From assembly GCA_029449245.1 (NCBI GenBank), contig JANATF010000009.1, forward strand, positions 744,001 through 808,000: a stretch of DNA of 64,000 nt. The letters are read 5' to 3'. Made by a program: the position numbers and the translations under genes. Position 1 is the first letter of the stretch, and the number at the start of each line of letters is the position of its first letter. Shown here one piece after another: positions 11,845-23,513 of the stretch. The notes beneath the pieces were generated by a model, which saw nothing but the letters and a program-made list of their open reading frames with translations, was not told where the DNA came from and did not search any database. This DNA comes from Mortierella alpina (taxonomy: Eukaryota > Mortierellomycota > Mortierellomycetes > Mortierellales > Mortierellaceae).

Positions 11845-12067
11845 GGTGGCAGCTGGTTGCTGATTTGTACCTGGAGTGCCTTGTCGTCCTCGAGTGTGGT
11901 GTGGTGTGGTGCACGAGGTATTCACGACGGCTGTGAATAAAAAAGGGTGTCAGGTGAAGGGAAATAAGAGGAAATAGGTTATTTCCCACCGTTCGCTCGC
12001 TCTCTTTTTTTTTTCTAATGGCCACCGTTGCCCTGAAGCATCACCGTCTCTTTATATCACCCTCGTC
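11845..12067. promoter_or_regulatory. Shared divergent promoter, DAD4/HSK3
   Basis: Only 223 bases separate the two start codons, so both DASH subunit genes must be driven from here. It includes a run of T (about 12006-12015) and an A-rich stretch near 11938-11945. No named element is recognised. Confidence 0.5.
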
Positions 12068-12435
12068 ATGTCCTCAACGCTGCCATCCTCGTCGACCTCT
12101 GTCAATGCATCCCGTGCAACCCTATACACGGTCCTGAACGCGTCGTTGGAGAAGCTGCAAAAGAGCCTTGAGGCACTTGAACAAAATGTTGAGGTCACTG
12201 TGATTCAGTCCGAGTGGTCTAAACGCCTTCTCACCATCCACTCGTCAATGTAAGACCGAGCCCGCGTCGACTCACTTTACTCACTCTTTCATCATACCCT
12301 GCGACGATACTGATAACGTCTCCTTTCGCGAATGTTGTATTCACGCGATGCTTGCTCAGATTGATGGCATCGACGCAGGTGTTAACTGACGATGATCAAC
12401 GTGGTCAAAGGGCTGAGGATCAGGACGAGTCATGA
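12068..12435 (+). CDS. HSK3: DASH complex subunit HSK3
   Basis: Two exons (12068..12249, 12360..12435) encode 85 residues. After a Ser/Thr-rich start comes a helix (ATLYTVLNASLEKLQKSLEA) and, across the splice, RLLTIHSSILMASTQVL, equivalent to the conserved H-G-S-L-F-M-A-A-x-x-V end of Hsk3. An acidic tail follows. Hsk3 is one of the smallest Dam1/DASH subunits. Exon 1 alone would end in HSSM, so only splicing restores the conserved end, which supports the model. The intron is 110 bases. The neighbouring divergent gene is DAD4, which adds context support. The alternative, an unrelated small coiled-coil protein, is less likely. Confidence 0.8.
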
Positions 12436-13229
12436 CAGCACTACGTGGTCGATTACCGCAAGAATACATCCGGCACACCTTGGAACTTGTCGCGTTCGGA
12501 CAGTGCATTTGCCCTGATAAGGTACCCCTCACCTGTGAGTGCCTGCCAACAGAGCGGGTGGGTCAATACAACCGAAACCTTCACCTTGTTCCTTCAAATA
12601 TGACACACTGAACACGACAGACGCTGGGGCCTTCACTAGCGCGAAAGGACATTCATGGATATGTTGTGGCCCACGGTTAACGCGGCCTTTTTTATTGCTC
12701 CCTGCAATAAAAAAACGAGGGCTTCAATCCAAAAGTCATTTTTTTTTATTTTGTGCTCGCGGCAGGGATGAGACAGTGGTGAAGAGAAAAGACGGTTGTT
12801 TTGAAAAGCATTGAGGACTAAAGTTTGCCAGAGACAAGCAGTGGACCCAAGCTGGCAAACATGCGAGGGATAACAATAGGATCATGCAAGGAGCAAAGTT
12901 ATATTTTGATCCCTGTTTGGGGATAGGTTTGAATCTCCTTTGATGTCTGTACCACAACTGCTATGCGCAATTATGCCCACTCTGTAACGTTTAACGCGTG
13001 CGGGCCAACCCCTGGCACACTGACGTCCGCAACAAACACGCACACAAACGTAGAAACAACACGAGCCGTGCCTGAGAATAGACAGGATGAAGTGGGAGAG
13101 AGGAATGAGACGCGCTGCTCTCGCTTTTCTTTCTTCCTTCGCTTCCCCTTACCCATTTCTAATATCTGTCCTCGTCTCCCCTCCATCGCCAGCTACCACT
13201 TGCTTTCTCACGTCAGCACAGTCGTCAAT
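12436..13229. other. Spacer with no recognised gene
   Basis: These 794 bases hold only short open frames without family signatures. The part from about 12955 resembles the sequence at about 17055-17310 upstream of the second kelch copy (both contain CACTCTGT and CCCCTGGCACAC), so the upstream region was part of the duplicated unit. Confidence 0.5.
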
Positions 13230-16167
13230 ATGAGCACTCCTAGAGACCATCGGAATACCCTACGACATATTTTCTTATTCCTGCACATCCTATCACACAT
13301 CCTACTCGCCACCGCTCAACTTCACGCCATCCTCGATGAAAAGACCTTATTTATGATAGCAAGCGATGCACTGGGAAAACCACAATTTTATTCCCTCGAC
13401 CTCACTCGAAGCTGGGACGCAGTGAAAGCGCCATTGGAATTGCTTCCGCCGCCACCTATGGAACTAGTACAGTCCGCCTTAGCAGTAAGCTACGACAAGA
13501 ACAGCCTGCTATATTTTAGCAGCAACAGGTCACTATCGACATACAACATCGCTACCAAAACGTGGCAAGTGGGCACACCTCTGCCTAGCTCGCAGCTGTA
13601 TCTAGCTTATGGCGTTAAAGTGGCCACCGATCCCAGTACTGGAATTACGTATATTCCAAGTAGGAATGTCGAGTCAGGTGTGGCGGTCTCCAATTTGATA
13701 ATGTGTTCATACAATACGAGCCAGGGCAACAACCCCAGCATCACGCAGACTGTGGTCCAAAGTGCACCTCTCTCGTATCAATATTTCGGCGTCGTCTGGT
13801 CAACAGTACGGAAGAGTGTACTTTTTTATGGAGGCACTTTGGGACCAGAGCCACAGGTTGCAGCTTTGGAGCTAATGGAGTACCAGCCCTCCAACAGTCA
13901 ATGGGCAACCGTCGTAAGTTGTAGCTAAAGAATTGCTGCAGATAATTGTAAAGTGGAATGCTCTCACTGACATTTTCGACTGATAATCCAGAAAACTCAA
14001 GGAGCCACCACGCCGGGGAAATTTCGGGGCCCATGTATGGCATCAGGTACAACGATATAATACTAGCGATAATGGTCAATGGCGGCAGTGATCCATACTC
14101 CAGTGATTAATTGCATTTGTCAATGCCTTGAAATCATTGATATCCAGCTTATGGTGGAATGAAAATAGTGATGTTCGGCAATATAGAACCTCCCTATTCT
14201 GTCTTCATCCTGGACGTCAAAACACTTGTATGGACTAAGGGTCCTGACCCCAAGCCAGGTCTGGAACGATATAGTGCGTCATGTACAGTTGTCGGCGATT
14301 ACTTTATCGTCCCCGGAGGTATGATCATAATATCAAATGCATGATCATCTGCAACAGATTATGTACGACGATGTAAAGGATCTCTCTGACCAATGTGAAA
14401 TCTCCTTTCTCACACTCAGGCTACAGGCAAACTTTTGAGAAGTCAGTTATCGTATACAACATCAAGCTGAATCAATGGACTGATTCGTATGAGGCACCTC
14501 ACACGCCAACCGTAAGCAGCGTAGGAAATTCCTCCACGACAGAGACCTCTTCACCAGTTGCAGAACAGGAACAACTGTCAGGAGAAGGAATGCCACTAGG
14601 AGCTAAGATCGGGATAATTGCAGGCGGATCGTCAACTTTGGTTATACTTTTGACCTGTGGTGCCTTCCTCTTCCGTCGGCGAAAGATGCGCAAGTCCAGC
14701 CAGACTGATGCTGTTGATAAGGAACTCCCAAAACTCAACCTTGAAAGCGCGGAGGAAGACAAGAAGAATCTCAATAACGACAGCAACGACAGCAATGACA
14801 GCAACGACAGCAACGACAACAATGACAACAATGAAATTAACGACAACAACGACGGCAACGGCAACGACAACAGCGACAACAGCGACAACAACGACTACAC
14901 TGATGGCGCTGATAAGACTGGCGATAACATTCAGCTTCGCGACATTCTCGCATCGCTGGACTATCTCACGAATCGATTTGACCAGCAACAGCAACACGGC
15001 AATCAAGGAGGGGAGGCCATGTTCAATGGTGAAGTAGTCGACGAGCTGTACGAGGACGACCCAGACTACGCGCCATATGCAGGGGAGGACATGGATCCTT
15101 ATTCGTCATCAGTCCTTGATCTGGAGTATGAAGGCGGAGATTACAACCCATACGAATATGCCTACCATCCTCCCCCACCTATGGGCAATAACTCTTTCCC
15201 GGCTAATGCGTACATCTCGCCATCATTCCCGGATACGACTGTGCACCAACTGGAGCATGATTCCAATCCCCATTTCAACAAATCAACACTTGAGCCATCA
15301 GAAAATCGACAACAACAACTTGCGGTCCTCAACAAGACACTCCGCGATGCACCATCCCCCAATCTTGATTGTCATTTGAGGGTGCATGGAGCAAGAAATC
15401 CTCAAAATCTCTCATCTAAAGCATCATCATCTCCGTCTCTTGACGGTCTTTTGAAGCCACAAGCCGCAAGACACCCTCAACATCACTCATCCAGCATACC
15501 CAATGTGGCTGTTCAGCAGTGGCAATGCGCCCAGCAAGGGCAGGACCCACAATACATTCCCCCTCCCCCATCCGGCCCTACGAAACCTGCGTTTGCACAA
15601 TATCCCCGGTACGACTCGCATGACGACCACAGTGGTTACCACGATCGCTTGGGCCATCGCACGTATGATTATGACCAGTGTCGCAGTGGCCCTCAAGGAG
15701 ATCGTGACCACCACCACGCTGTGGACTACAGCACAAAGTACCACGACAAGCAACCCAATGGCCCTCAAGTGGTCTTTGGCACTCCTAACGATGATGAGGA
15801 CTACCTCGCAATGTACCAGGACCCGCGAATGAATGCCCCCCAGGGGCATGGTCACGCGTTCACTGAGAAGGACGTTTCGCTCTCTAATACTCAACACCGC
15901 TTTAATCCACAGGATCATACTCGCCACAGCACTGCTAGTCACCTTGAATTCTACCAGGCTCGGCCCTATAACAACCCTCAAGACCATGGCAATCAGGTGG
16001 ATCAAGACGACAACGCTGTTTATCAAGAGATTCAACGCATTAGAGCACAGCAGGAGGAGTACATGGTTCAAAGACAGAACCTGGAGCGAGTCCGCATCGA
16101 TAACGAAGCAAAATTACGAACTCTCGCAGACCGTGTAAAATATGCTCAGCCGCGGGGACAGTACTGA
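13230..16167 (+). CDS. Kelch-type secreted/single-pass membrane protein with N/D repeat and disordered tail
   Basis: Four exons (13230..13913, 13992..14046, 14148..14318, 14420..16167) join in phase to 885 residues. A hydrophobic N-terminal segment (~14-30, ending TAQ) looks like a signal peptide. Residues ~35-330 show kelch-like blades: repeats ending in W with preceding Tyr/Asn (TYNIATKTWQVG, ILDVKTLVWTKG, VYNIKLNQW) and PGG or FYGG turns. A membrane helix follows (~367-388, IGIIAGGSSTLVILLTCGAF) with a stop-transfer RRRKMRK. The inside part begins with an Asn/Asp/Ser repeat coded by a trinucleotide-like tract, then a Pro/Gln/His-rich region, and ends in a charged coiled coil. Function unknown; the layout suggests a cell-surface binding protein. 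Exon 2 is only 55 bases. An internally deleted copy follows at 17.3 kb. Confidence 0.75.
14765..14900 (+). repeat. AAC/GAC trinucleotide-like coding repeat (Asn-Asp-Ser tract)
   Basis: About 135 bases of imperfect triplet repeats (mostly AAC, GAC, AGC, AAT) encode runs of Asn-Asp-Ser and Asn-Asp-Asn directly after the membrane helix of the kelch protein. The tract is long enough to vary in length between strains by slippage without breaking frame. Confidence 0.85.
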
Positions 16168-17307
16168 AGACTGGATGGGTCAGCGGGCGACCAAGGAACC
16201 ATGGGTATCTTAATAGCTGTAATAAAACAACACTCATCCCATCCTAAAAACATCTCCATAGTGGATGTTACATATGGTAGTGCCGCATCATCTGGGACCT
16301 CTTTCCATGGGCTGTATGCTGCGCGATAATGATAAAGGTATCTCTCAACCTGCTACACATTTACAGGCCGAGCCATTGATCTTTGACCACGCATACATGT
16401 GTTGCACACATGAGCACCTCACAATATGCACAGTAGTCAGCGTGATGATATCGGGAAACAGATATATTCCTCAACGGTGAAATCAACTATTACATATCAC
16501 ACTCTTCTATTACTCACGGCGATGGCGTTCATCAAGCGCCCACTCCTCGAGTACATGCTGAGTCGTCGAACAAATGTAGGAACTACTGAGGATAGCAATC
16601 CTCCTCTGTCTCCGTAAGAGTGCAATTTTGCAGTTTTTCTCCTAGACTTGTTTCTCAGTGTGGTTCGAGCACTAAACGTGGAGAATGCTGGAGGCTACTT
16701 TGACTAATATTCCACCATACAAAGTCCTTTTTCCCCTCATTCTCCACTCCACTCCACTCCATTCTTGAAATGTATGCTCCTTCTTCACAGGTGCAGTGCC
16801 GAGGGATGAAAGTGCCACGCGGTTTCAAGATATTGTGTAACATAACCATTGTTACCGAACATTGCCGAACCGTTCAACTTCGCGATCCCGTCTTGGTGCT
16901 GGATGCCAAAATTGACGCGAATCGCGTCAGAGAGAACTTTTGACCCATAGAATAAACCTTGGAGTGATAGTAGACTTCGGAAACCGATCGATATAAGGAG
17001 CCGTGCAAATGTTTCCCCGCTCGGTAAGAGCTGAGTGTCATTTGATTGTACTTTTGTGCCACATCTTTTATACCCCACTCTGTGACATTTACAGGACCCC
17101 TGGCACACCCATGCAGCGGCAACTGCACAAACAGACAGACTGAAAGAACATAAAGTGGATGAAAGGGAGAGAGGAAAGACACGCTCTTCCTCTCGTTATT
17201 CTTCTCTCCATCTCTTTCTCTTACTCCTACCCTCCTCGGTACCTTGTCCTCATCTCTCGTCCTTCCCCAAGCGCAAGTTGCTTTCGCAAGTCAGCAGAGT
17301 CCTTGCC
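16168..17307. other. Spacer between the two kelch copies
   Basis: These 1.1 kb hold no open frame with recognisable content. A short CCACT minisatellite (about 16742-16762) is present. The right end (from about 17040) matches the leader of the upstream copy and is pyrimidine rich near 17190-17260. Confidence 0.5.
16221..16226 (+). terminator. Poly(A) signal AATAAA, kelch gene
   Basis: A canonical AATAAA hexamer lies about 55 bases after the stop of the kelch protein. The stretch between is also found after the second, truncated copy. Confidence 0.6.
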
Positions 17308-17933
17308 ATGACTATTCCTAAAGACCATCAGAATACCATTCGGCATAATCTTTTGTGTCTTTACATCCTGGCATACCTTCTACACGCTTGCGCTCAGTCG
17401 TACACAGCCCTCGATGAAAAGACGCTGTATTTGATTCCTATCCTGCGAAGACCTCAATTATTTTCTCTCGACCTTACTCGAAGCTGGGATGCAGCGAAAG
17501 CGCCATTGGAATTGCTTCCAGCTCCACCTTTAGACCTACCTTTTCTATCCTTGTCCGCTTTGGCAGTAAACTATGACAAGGACAGTCTACTATATTTCAA
17601 CAGCCACAGGACAGTATGGTTACTCATCCACCGAGAAAAACGTTTCATTTTCTAATAATCAACGCCGACTTGATCCACACGATCATATTCGCCGTAGCAC
17701 TGCTGGTCAGCTTGAATTTTATCAGGCTAGGACTTTTAACAACCCCCGAGACTACGGTAACAAGGTTGGTCGAGATGACGGCACTCCTGTTCAAGAGATT
17801 CGGCGCATTAGAGGAGCAAGATGAGCGCATGCTTCAACGACAGAGCCTGATGCGCGTCCGCCTTGCGAAGGAAGCAAAACTAAGATCCCTTGCGGGCCGT
17901 GCGGACTCTGTGCTGCCTCAAAGACAGGACTGA
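17308..17933 (+). pseudogene. Internally deleted tandem copy of the kelch membrane protein
   Basis: The first ~105 codons, beginning MTIPKDHQNTIRH, align closely with the start of the upstream kelch gene, including ALDEKTLY, SLDLTRSWDA and KAPLELLP. At about 17610 the match jumps to the last ~95 residues of the same protein: EKNVSFSNNQRRLDPHDH, then LEFYQARTFNNP and EIRRIRGA. The missing part covers most kelch blades, the membrane helix and the repeat, roughly 2.2 kb of the parent. The tail lies in a different frame from the head, and a further shift at about 17815 is needed to reach the parental end (SLAGRADSVLPQRQD). The same TGAAGACTG and GGGTCAGCGGGC follow both stops. As it stands, the head would stop at 17655. 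A short expressed protein cannot be excluded. Confidence 0.85.
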
Positions 17934-18156
17934 AGACTGGGTGGGTCAGCGGGCTGCGGGACCCTGATCACTCTAATAGCATAATAACGCTTCGTCCTGT
18001 AAAATAGTAGCTACAATAATTTATTGCCAGAAAAGCTCTTTTCTGCATGGCAGAGTCGAGTATCAAACACCTTTCTGCTTGTTTGCGTCAGCCGTTCAGC
18101 TCCTCCCTGCATCACATATATTTGTGATAGCGCGTTTACAGTTGTTTATTGCATGG

Positions 18157-21135
18157 TCAAAGCGTTTTGAACATGGATCGGATGGCATGAGCGCCAAGAT
18201 CATTCTCCAACAAATCCTCTCCAAGTGGTAATTCCTTTGAACCACAGCAGCCGCCTTCCCTTTCAAGACTTGATTGCTCTTTCTCCTCCATGGGACTTCC
18301 CATCGCAATCGCTGCTGCTGTTACGGCCGCAGTCAGACCCGAAACGGCTGCTACGCTCAATCCAGTGGTATGAGTGAGCGGCATCCCTGTTGCTGACATT
18401 TTCTTGGTCTCCAATTTCTTGGCTCCAAGTGTATTGTTCAGTTTTGACAACCAGCCTCGCTTAAGGCCATACTCCTTCCTGCGGACTGCGAGCTCTGCTT
18501 TTGTAGGGATGCTGTCCAGCATGACGCGTACGGCCCATCTCAGCGCCATGTAGGCGTGTTCGGAGGCCAAGAGACAGACGAGTAGCATGGTCATGCTGAA
18601 CCGAGTGTCAAAGCTCGAGCTGAGCGACCCGAACGAATGCTGAGTCGCGCCTCGGAAGAGGTACAGGATAGAAGCGTTCGTCAGAGACGAGAACCAGGTC
18701 AAGTATTCGAGATTGTCAACCCATGACCCGATGGTGTCTGTTCTTGCGGGCAGGGGTCGTCGAGTGTGGAAGCAGATCTTAGCGGCGTCCGAGCGCAACT
18801 CAACCCAATTGTTGATGAATGCACAGAGACCTGTCAGGGGCCAAATGACACTGAACAGTGAGATGTATCCAAACTAATTGTGAAAATATAGACTGTCAGC
18901 ATGTTTGAATATGAATCTCTGTGCGTTCTTGGAACAGCATCTCTGAAGTTTTACCTGTTCGACCATCTCTCCGTAATCCTCATTCACGTCGTACACTGGC
19001 AGGTCGACCTCGGCCTGCACACTTTTCAAAAACTCTTTCACTTGCTCCGGATCCTGACCTTCTCCTTCGTCCTCTTCTTCAGAGGTCTCTTCCGGGTGTA
19101 GGGCCTCCGACACTTCTCTCTGGATCTTAACGGCGCTCGTATACACTCTTCGCGTGATCCAGGGAAAGATTGTCTCTGAAAAGAACCCGATAACCTGGTT
19201 TGAGATCATGAACGCTTGCAGTCGCTCCTGCAGCATTTTGGGGTCGATCGCCACGGTAGCAAAAGGAAGCCCGTAGCCTTGAAAGATGGCGATGATCTGT
19301 GGTCCAAAAGGAATGTAAACGTAGGCTGTCAAGAGGATAGCAAGATAGCTGTTGAGTACTTTGAAGATAAAGACCTTCTGAACCAAATGGTAGTCATAAG
19401 TCCCATCAGTCTCGTAGTTCTCATAGTCGGTCAGCATCCTGGCTGTTGTAGTGCACCAGTCTTCGACGTAGGGCATCGCTAGTGTGTAGAGCACCGTTGG
19501 AAGGTATACCTAAGAGGAGTATAAATGATTAAGATCGAGATCCAGGATATGTGTTTAACGAGTCTTCTCTCTCAGTTAAACACTCGCCTACTTGATAAAA
19601 AAGAGTGCTTACCAGAATCTCTTTCATGTATCCACCGTAGTATACCTCCAGGAACACCTCGACTCCAAACATGAGGGTCACCAGCGCAGACAAGGCTAAC
19701 GCTCCTGCAAAAATCACAGGCAAGCCCATGATCTTTCTTGCAAACCTTTTCCACGGTGAAAAGAAGGCCGTTTGCTCTCCGGTGATGGTGTCGACCACGA
19801 TGCTGTCGCCTTTGAAGGCAGGTCGAATGGCTTCTGACTTTCGGACGTTGCGCACACCCCATTTGAGAGCCAAGTCCTTTTCATGCCGTTTCCAACACTC
19901 GATGAAGATGACGGCCCAAAGAACGACACTAGCGCTGTAAAAGATCGAGAACGAGGATCCAAACAGATGGACGAGGACTCCAAGGGCAGTTGGGAATGTC
20001 AACCAGAAAAAATAGAACTCGAGAAACTGAAAATAGTAGGCAACCTTTTCCCCGAAATGGTCGCGGATCCGAGAAAAGTCCCGCTTCGTCAGAACCCACT
20101 TTGTGGACCAAGACTTGAGCCACGCCTATTGTTTTTTTTAAGGAGGTGTGACAATCGGAATGCTAAATCAGCAGAGGACTCTTCTGTATTTGTCCGCGCA
20201 AAAAAATTGTTCCAGACAAGATTGGTATGCCATTGATATGCTCTATGTCCGGACGATATCCCAAGGCATTTTTAGTACCTTGTTATAGCCTCGGTCATGC
20301 AGAGGCAGGATGCTCTCGACGAATTCATTCTCGTCCGGATAGATACCAGCGCCGCCCTCCATAGGAATCTCGGTGATCAGTTCATAAATCAGGCGAATAC
20401 GATCCGCATCCTTTAGATAGTCGAGCGAGTGGTCGCGCTGCTCTGCAGGTTGCAACATTTGCTCGGCCTCTGTTGCTCCTCCAATCTTCACACCTGTCAG
20501 CCAGTCGTGAATTCTATATCCAAGGCCCCGTGCACATTGTAATAGGACGAAACATCAGATGGCATATAGCAGTGATAGTGCGCAGAGTGAGAGTAGCGCT
20601 CGTGGACTTACCCATTGCGGTTCACCTCGCGCTTGAGGACACTCCAGGGACAAAGAATGAAGATCAAGATAGTCTCCTTTCCGATGGGCCGGGTCTCGTA
20701 TTGAAGGCCGACATCACGCAGCTTCCTTAGCACATGCTCATACGCCTGCAAAGTCAATAGCTCGAGCTCTGATTTTGTGGGGTCGTCCTTGTCCTGATGC
20801 TGCGGCTGCTTGTATTTAAAGACCATGACCAGATCGGCATACACATCTCGAGACTTTGCATATGCCTTTGAGGTGTTCCTCTTGTTGCGTCGGCGTTTAA
20901 GGGTTGGCTGGGAGTGGAGATTTGGGTAATGTTCGCGGGGATCCTCATCGGAAGGGTTACTGGCAAGAGAACTTTCGCGGGTGGCAAGATGAATATCATA
21001 GAACTTTAGATCTGTATGTGGGGTGTTGTTGATGACTTCGTGGCACTGTTCCTGAGTCTGCTTTTCTGTGGACTGACGGGTATTATCGTTCCGCCGCAGT
21101 CCATGTCCATATCGTTTTGTGAATGCGTGCTTCAT
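18157..21135 (-). CDS. Anoctamin/Ist2-like membrane protein (TMEM16 family)
   Basis: Five exons (21135..20612, 20513..20280 region ending at 20279, 20125..19613, 19509..18955, 18873..18157) give 847 residues. The N-terminal cytosolic part contains RIRLIYELIT, GGAGI and SILPLHDRGYNK. The membrane core shows HFGEKVAYYFQFLEFYFFWL, FIECWKRHEKDLALKWGV, VFIFKVLNSYLAILLTAYVY and FGYISLFSVIWPLTGLCAFINNWVELRSD, all anoctamin hallmarks in order. About eight to ten helices are expected. Animal members are Ca-activated chloride channels or lipid scramblases; the yeast member Ist2 tethers ER to plasma membrane. The tail is short and lacks an obvious long basic cortical-sorting extension like that of yeast Ist2, so channel/scramblase and tether roles are both open. 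Exon joints are all in phase. Confidence 0.9.
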
Positions 21136-21689
21136 AATTTCATATCTGCTCGGTGACTATTACGGTGAAAGTGCTAGTGATATCGAGGAGCTGGTCCTGA
21201 GGTGCGAGGCAATAGAGGAGCGTTGTTGCAAGAGAAAGTGAGAGATATGGATAGAGAAACAGAGCGAAAGTGGTGGTGGGCGAGAAAGAAAAAGAGCAAA
21301 ACACTAGTGCCATTTTGTTCCTTGTGGTGTTGGGGTTTAAGTTTGTTCCCGTTTCAGTTGGCTAGTGGGCGTAAATGGTCGCCCCCTGCAGGCTCAGTTT
21401 TCCTTTTGGAGGAATTCATGTCCAGCAGGTTGCAAGATTGGATATTATTGCAAACATGAGGGCGAATTAGAAAACGTGAGGGCGCATTAGAAAGTGGACA
21501 CTAAGAGCAACGACAGCCATCCATCGCCGCTGGCGTATGCAAAACACCACTAAGCAATCATGGTTGACAATCCCTTTACTCTCTCTCCTGGTTCTCTCCC
21601 TCACTCACTCGCGGTTTGGTACTGTAGTTCCTTCAGGTACGGACTGAAAAATACTCCGACAACCGCTAAATATGGCATCGGTGCCCATC
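21136..21689. other. Spacer: anoctamin promoter and PRM1 3' region
   Basis: These 554 bases lie upstream of the anoctamin-like start and downstream of the PRM1 stop. They contain a GA-rich stretch (about 21230-21300, which is CT rich on the sense strand of the minus gene). No gene is seen. Confidence 0.4.
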
Positions 21690-23513
21690 TCAGATATTGG
21701 TTTTGAGTCCTCTCGCTCCCACTAGACCCATAGCCAGCAAGGCGTACCATATGCCGACCAAGCCATAGTGGATTGGTAGCTCCTTTCTCAGCTCACTTTC
21801 GTACAAATCAAGGACCTTGCCGATCGAGTCCTCATTAATACGGATCCTGCGTTGCAAATATGTCCCCTCTCCTTCTGATAAGCGGTCTGATGGTAGGGGC
21901 GGAGAAAGGGAAGGAGCATTTATCCCGTCACCCATAATGTTCGTCAGTAGCTTGTCCAATTCCACGTGCTCTGGCATCAGCACATGCCCTGGTAGTCTCG
22001 GCAATCTAATCTTTGCGTTTTCCTGCAACCAAACCAAACCATTTTCGACAATAGCCAGCTTGTTGAAAAAAAGGCATCGCAGAACAGTCAACACTAACTT
22101 GCTGAAGGCACCTTCACCAAACACCGCCTGAATTCCCTGGATCATCGTTGTCTGGACAACCTTCAACCCAGAGTCCAGTTCTCCTGCAGCCTGCACAATG
22201 GAACCGAATACATTATTATTCAGATCAGACTCCAGCTGCGACAGTGCGATATTGGTGCTGAGTGCAAAAGCCGTGGAAGCGTCTTGTATCTCTCCGCTAA
22301 CAAGATTAAGGATTACGTCTGACAAGTCGTCTAGAGCTGTCACTAGGATGGGTCGAGCGTGTGATCTGCTATAGTCGATCACAGCGAGCTGACTGTAGGT
22401 GAAGGTAAGGCCTAGGAGACCGATGAGCAGGCAGGCCACTGCTGGAGGGTGCGCAATGTAATAGCCGAACCAAACGAAGCGCTGGGCAGAGTGTTCCTTC
22501 ATGCGTAGGAGGCGACGCGAGAACCAATCAAGAAAGTCGGAGAGCAGGGGGTGACGCGTAATATTGACCATCTGAAGCGCGTATTGTTCAGCCCTGAGAA
22601 ATTCGCGCACGCCTCCAGCTTCCTGTGATGGTTTCGATTCCTCCGCATGGCTAAAGTCCTCAAGCTTTTGCCTGACCCTCGCCAAGTGCGCGCTCCATCG
22701 CGCGTGCTGATAAGAGATCCTCACCATATTGCATGCTGTCATGACTACTGCCGCCACCAACAATCCCACCACCGCGTACAAGACCCAGCACCGCAATTCT
22801 ACACTCAACTTGTCCACAGAGACCAAGTTCAGTCTTTCAGCGCAGAATGCAACATGTGGAATTGGTACGTCCTGGATCTGAACAGAAAGTTCAATTCGGG
22901 GGTCCGCCATATTTTGCCGGATAACGCTTGAAAGCTCACTGAATGGCTTTTCCAAGATGCTTAGCATTGCCTGATTGATCTGGTCGATAGCCTGTACCCC
23001 TCCTTCTCCGATCTCCGAGAGTAATGGTATTCCTGAGTTTGACAGGTTCTCCAGAAAGCACTTCCAAATACTCGTCAGCAAGGTCACTATCACCTCCAGA
23101 GCAGCCAAGAATCCATTCAAGACAACGTCGAGTCCATATCCGATCTGATTGATGGTCGTTTGAAGGGCCGTGACTAAGCCATGCACTACACCCTCAGCCG
23201 CGAACCGTGGTAGCAATGCCATCGCATTGGTGGATTGCTCGAGCGCGTAACAATCGCTGGCAACTGCCTCCTTAGCGCGACTGGCGAACGACGTGATCAA
23301 CTCCCTGGTGCGAGAGAGTTGGTATGCTGAGTAGAGTACGTAGACGATGGTGTGAGTTGCGAACGCTCGAGAGAGTTTTGCTCGTAGTCCCAGGAATTGA
23401 TGGATGGAGTTGCTTGTATTGTCCGCTGAGGAAGTTGTGACAGATACTGCGTCTTCTGTCTGAGGCTGGATGTGCATAGGAATAACGACGGAGGCGTTTG
23501 TGTCCAAGTCCAT
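21690..23513 (-). CDS. PRM1: Plasma membrane fusion protein PRM1
   Basis: One uninterrupted exon of 607 residues from the chosen ATG (MDLDTNASVV). The opening motif FLGLRAKLSRAFATH directly precedes the first membrane helix, as in Prm1. Further helices are VLYAVVGLLVAAVVMTACNM, PAVACLLIGLLGLTFTYSQL and GIWYALLAMGLVGARG near the end. The long lumenal segments contain SDCYALEQSTNAM, equivalent to the conserved extracellular Cys region of Prm1. Prm1 promotes plasma membrane merger during mating or hyphal fusion. The frame stays open 90 codons upstream to 23783, but family members have few residues before the first helix, so the internal ATG is preferred. It lacks introns, unlike its neighbours. 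Confidence 0.85.
   Translation of the reverse strand: MDLDTNASVVIPMHIQPQTEDAVSVTTSSADNTSNSIHQFLGLRAKLSRAFATHTIVYVLYSAYQLSRTRELITSFASRAKEAVASDCYALEQSTNAMALLPRFAAEGVVHGLVTALQTTINQIGYGLDVVLNGFLAALEVIVTLLTSIWKCFLENLSNSGIPLLSEIGEGGVQAIDQINQAMLSILEKPFSELSSVIRQNMADPRIELSVQIQDVPIPHVAFCAERLNLVSVDKLSVELRCWVLYAVVGLLVAAVVMTACNMVRISYQHARWSAHLARVRQKLEDFSHAEESKPSQEAGGVREFLRAEQYALQMVNITRHPLLSDFLDWFSRRLLRMKEHSAQRFVWFGYYIAHPPAVACLLIGLLGLTFTYSQLAVIDYSRSHARPILVTALDDLSDVILNLVSGEIQDASTAFALSTNIALSQLESDLNNNVFGSIVQAAGELDSGLKVVQTTMIQGIQAVFGEGAFSKLVLTVLRCLFFNKLAIVENGLVWLQENAKIRLPRLPGHVLMPEHVELDKLLTNIMGDGINAPSLSPPLPSDRLSEGEGTYLQRRIRINEDSIGKVLDLYESELRKELPIHYGLVGIWYALLAMGLVGARGLKTNI

Noticed and set aside
15487-16071. 194-codon antisense frame inside the kelch gene
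   Set aside because: Shadow of the His/Gln/Asp-rich sense frame; no homology features.
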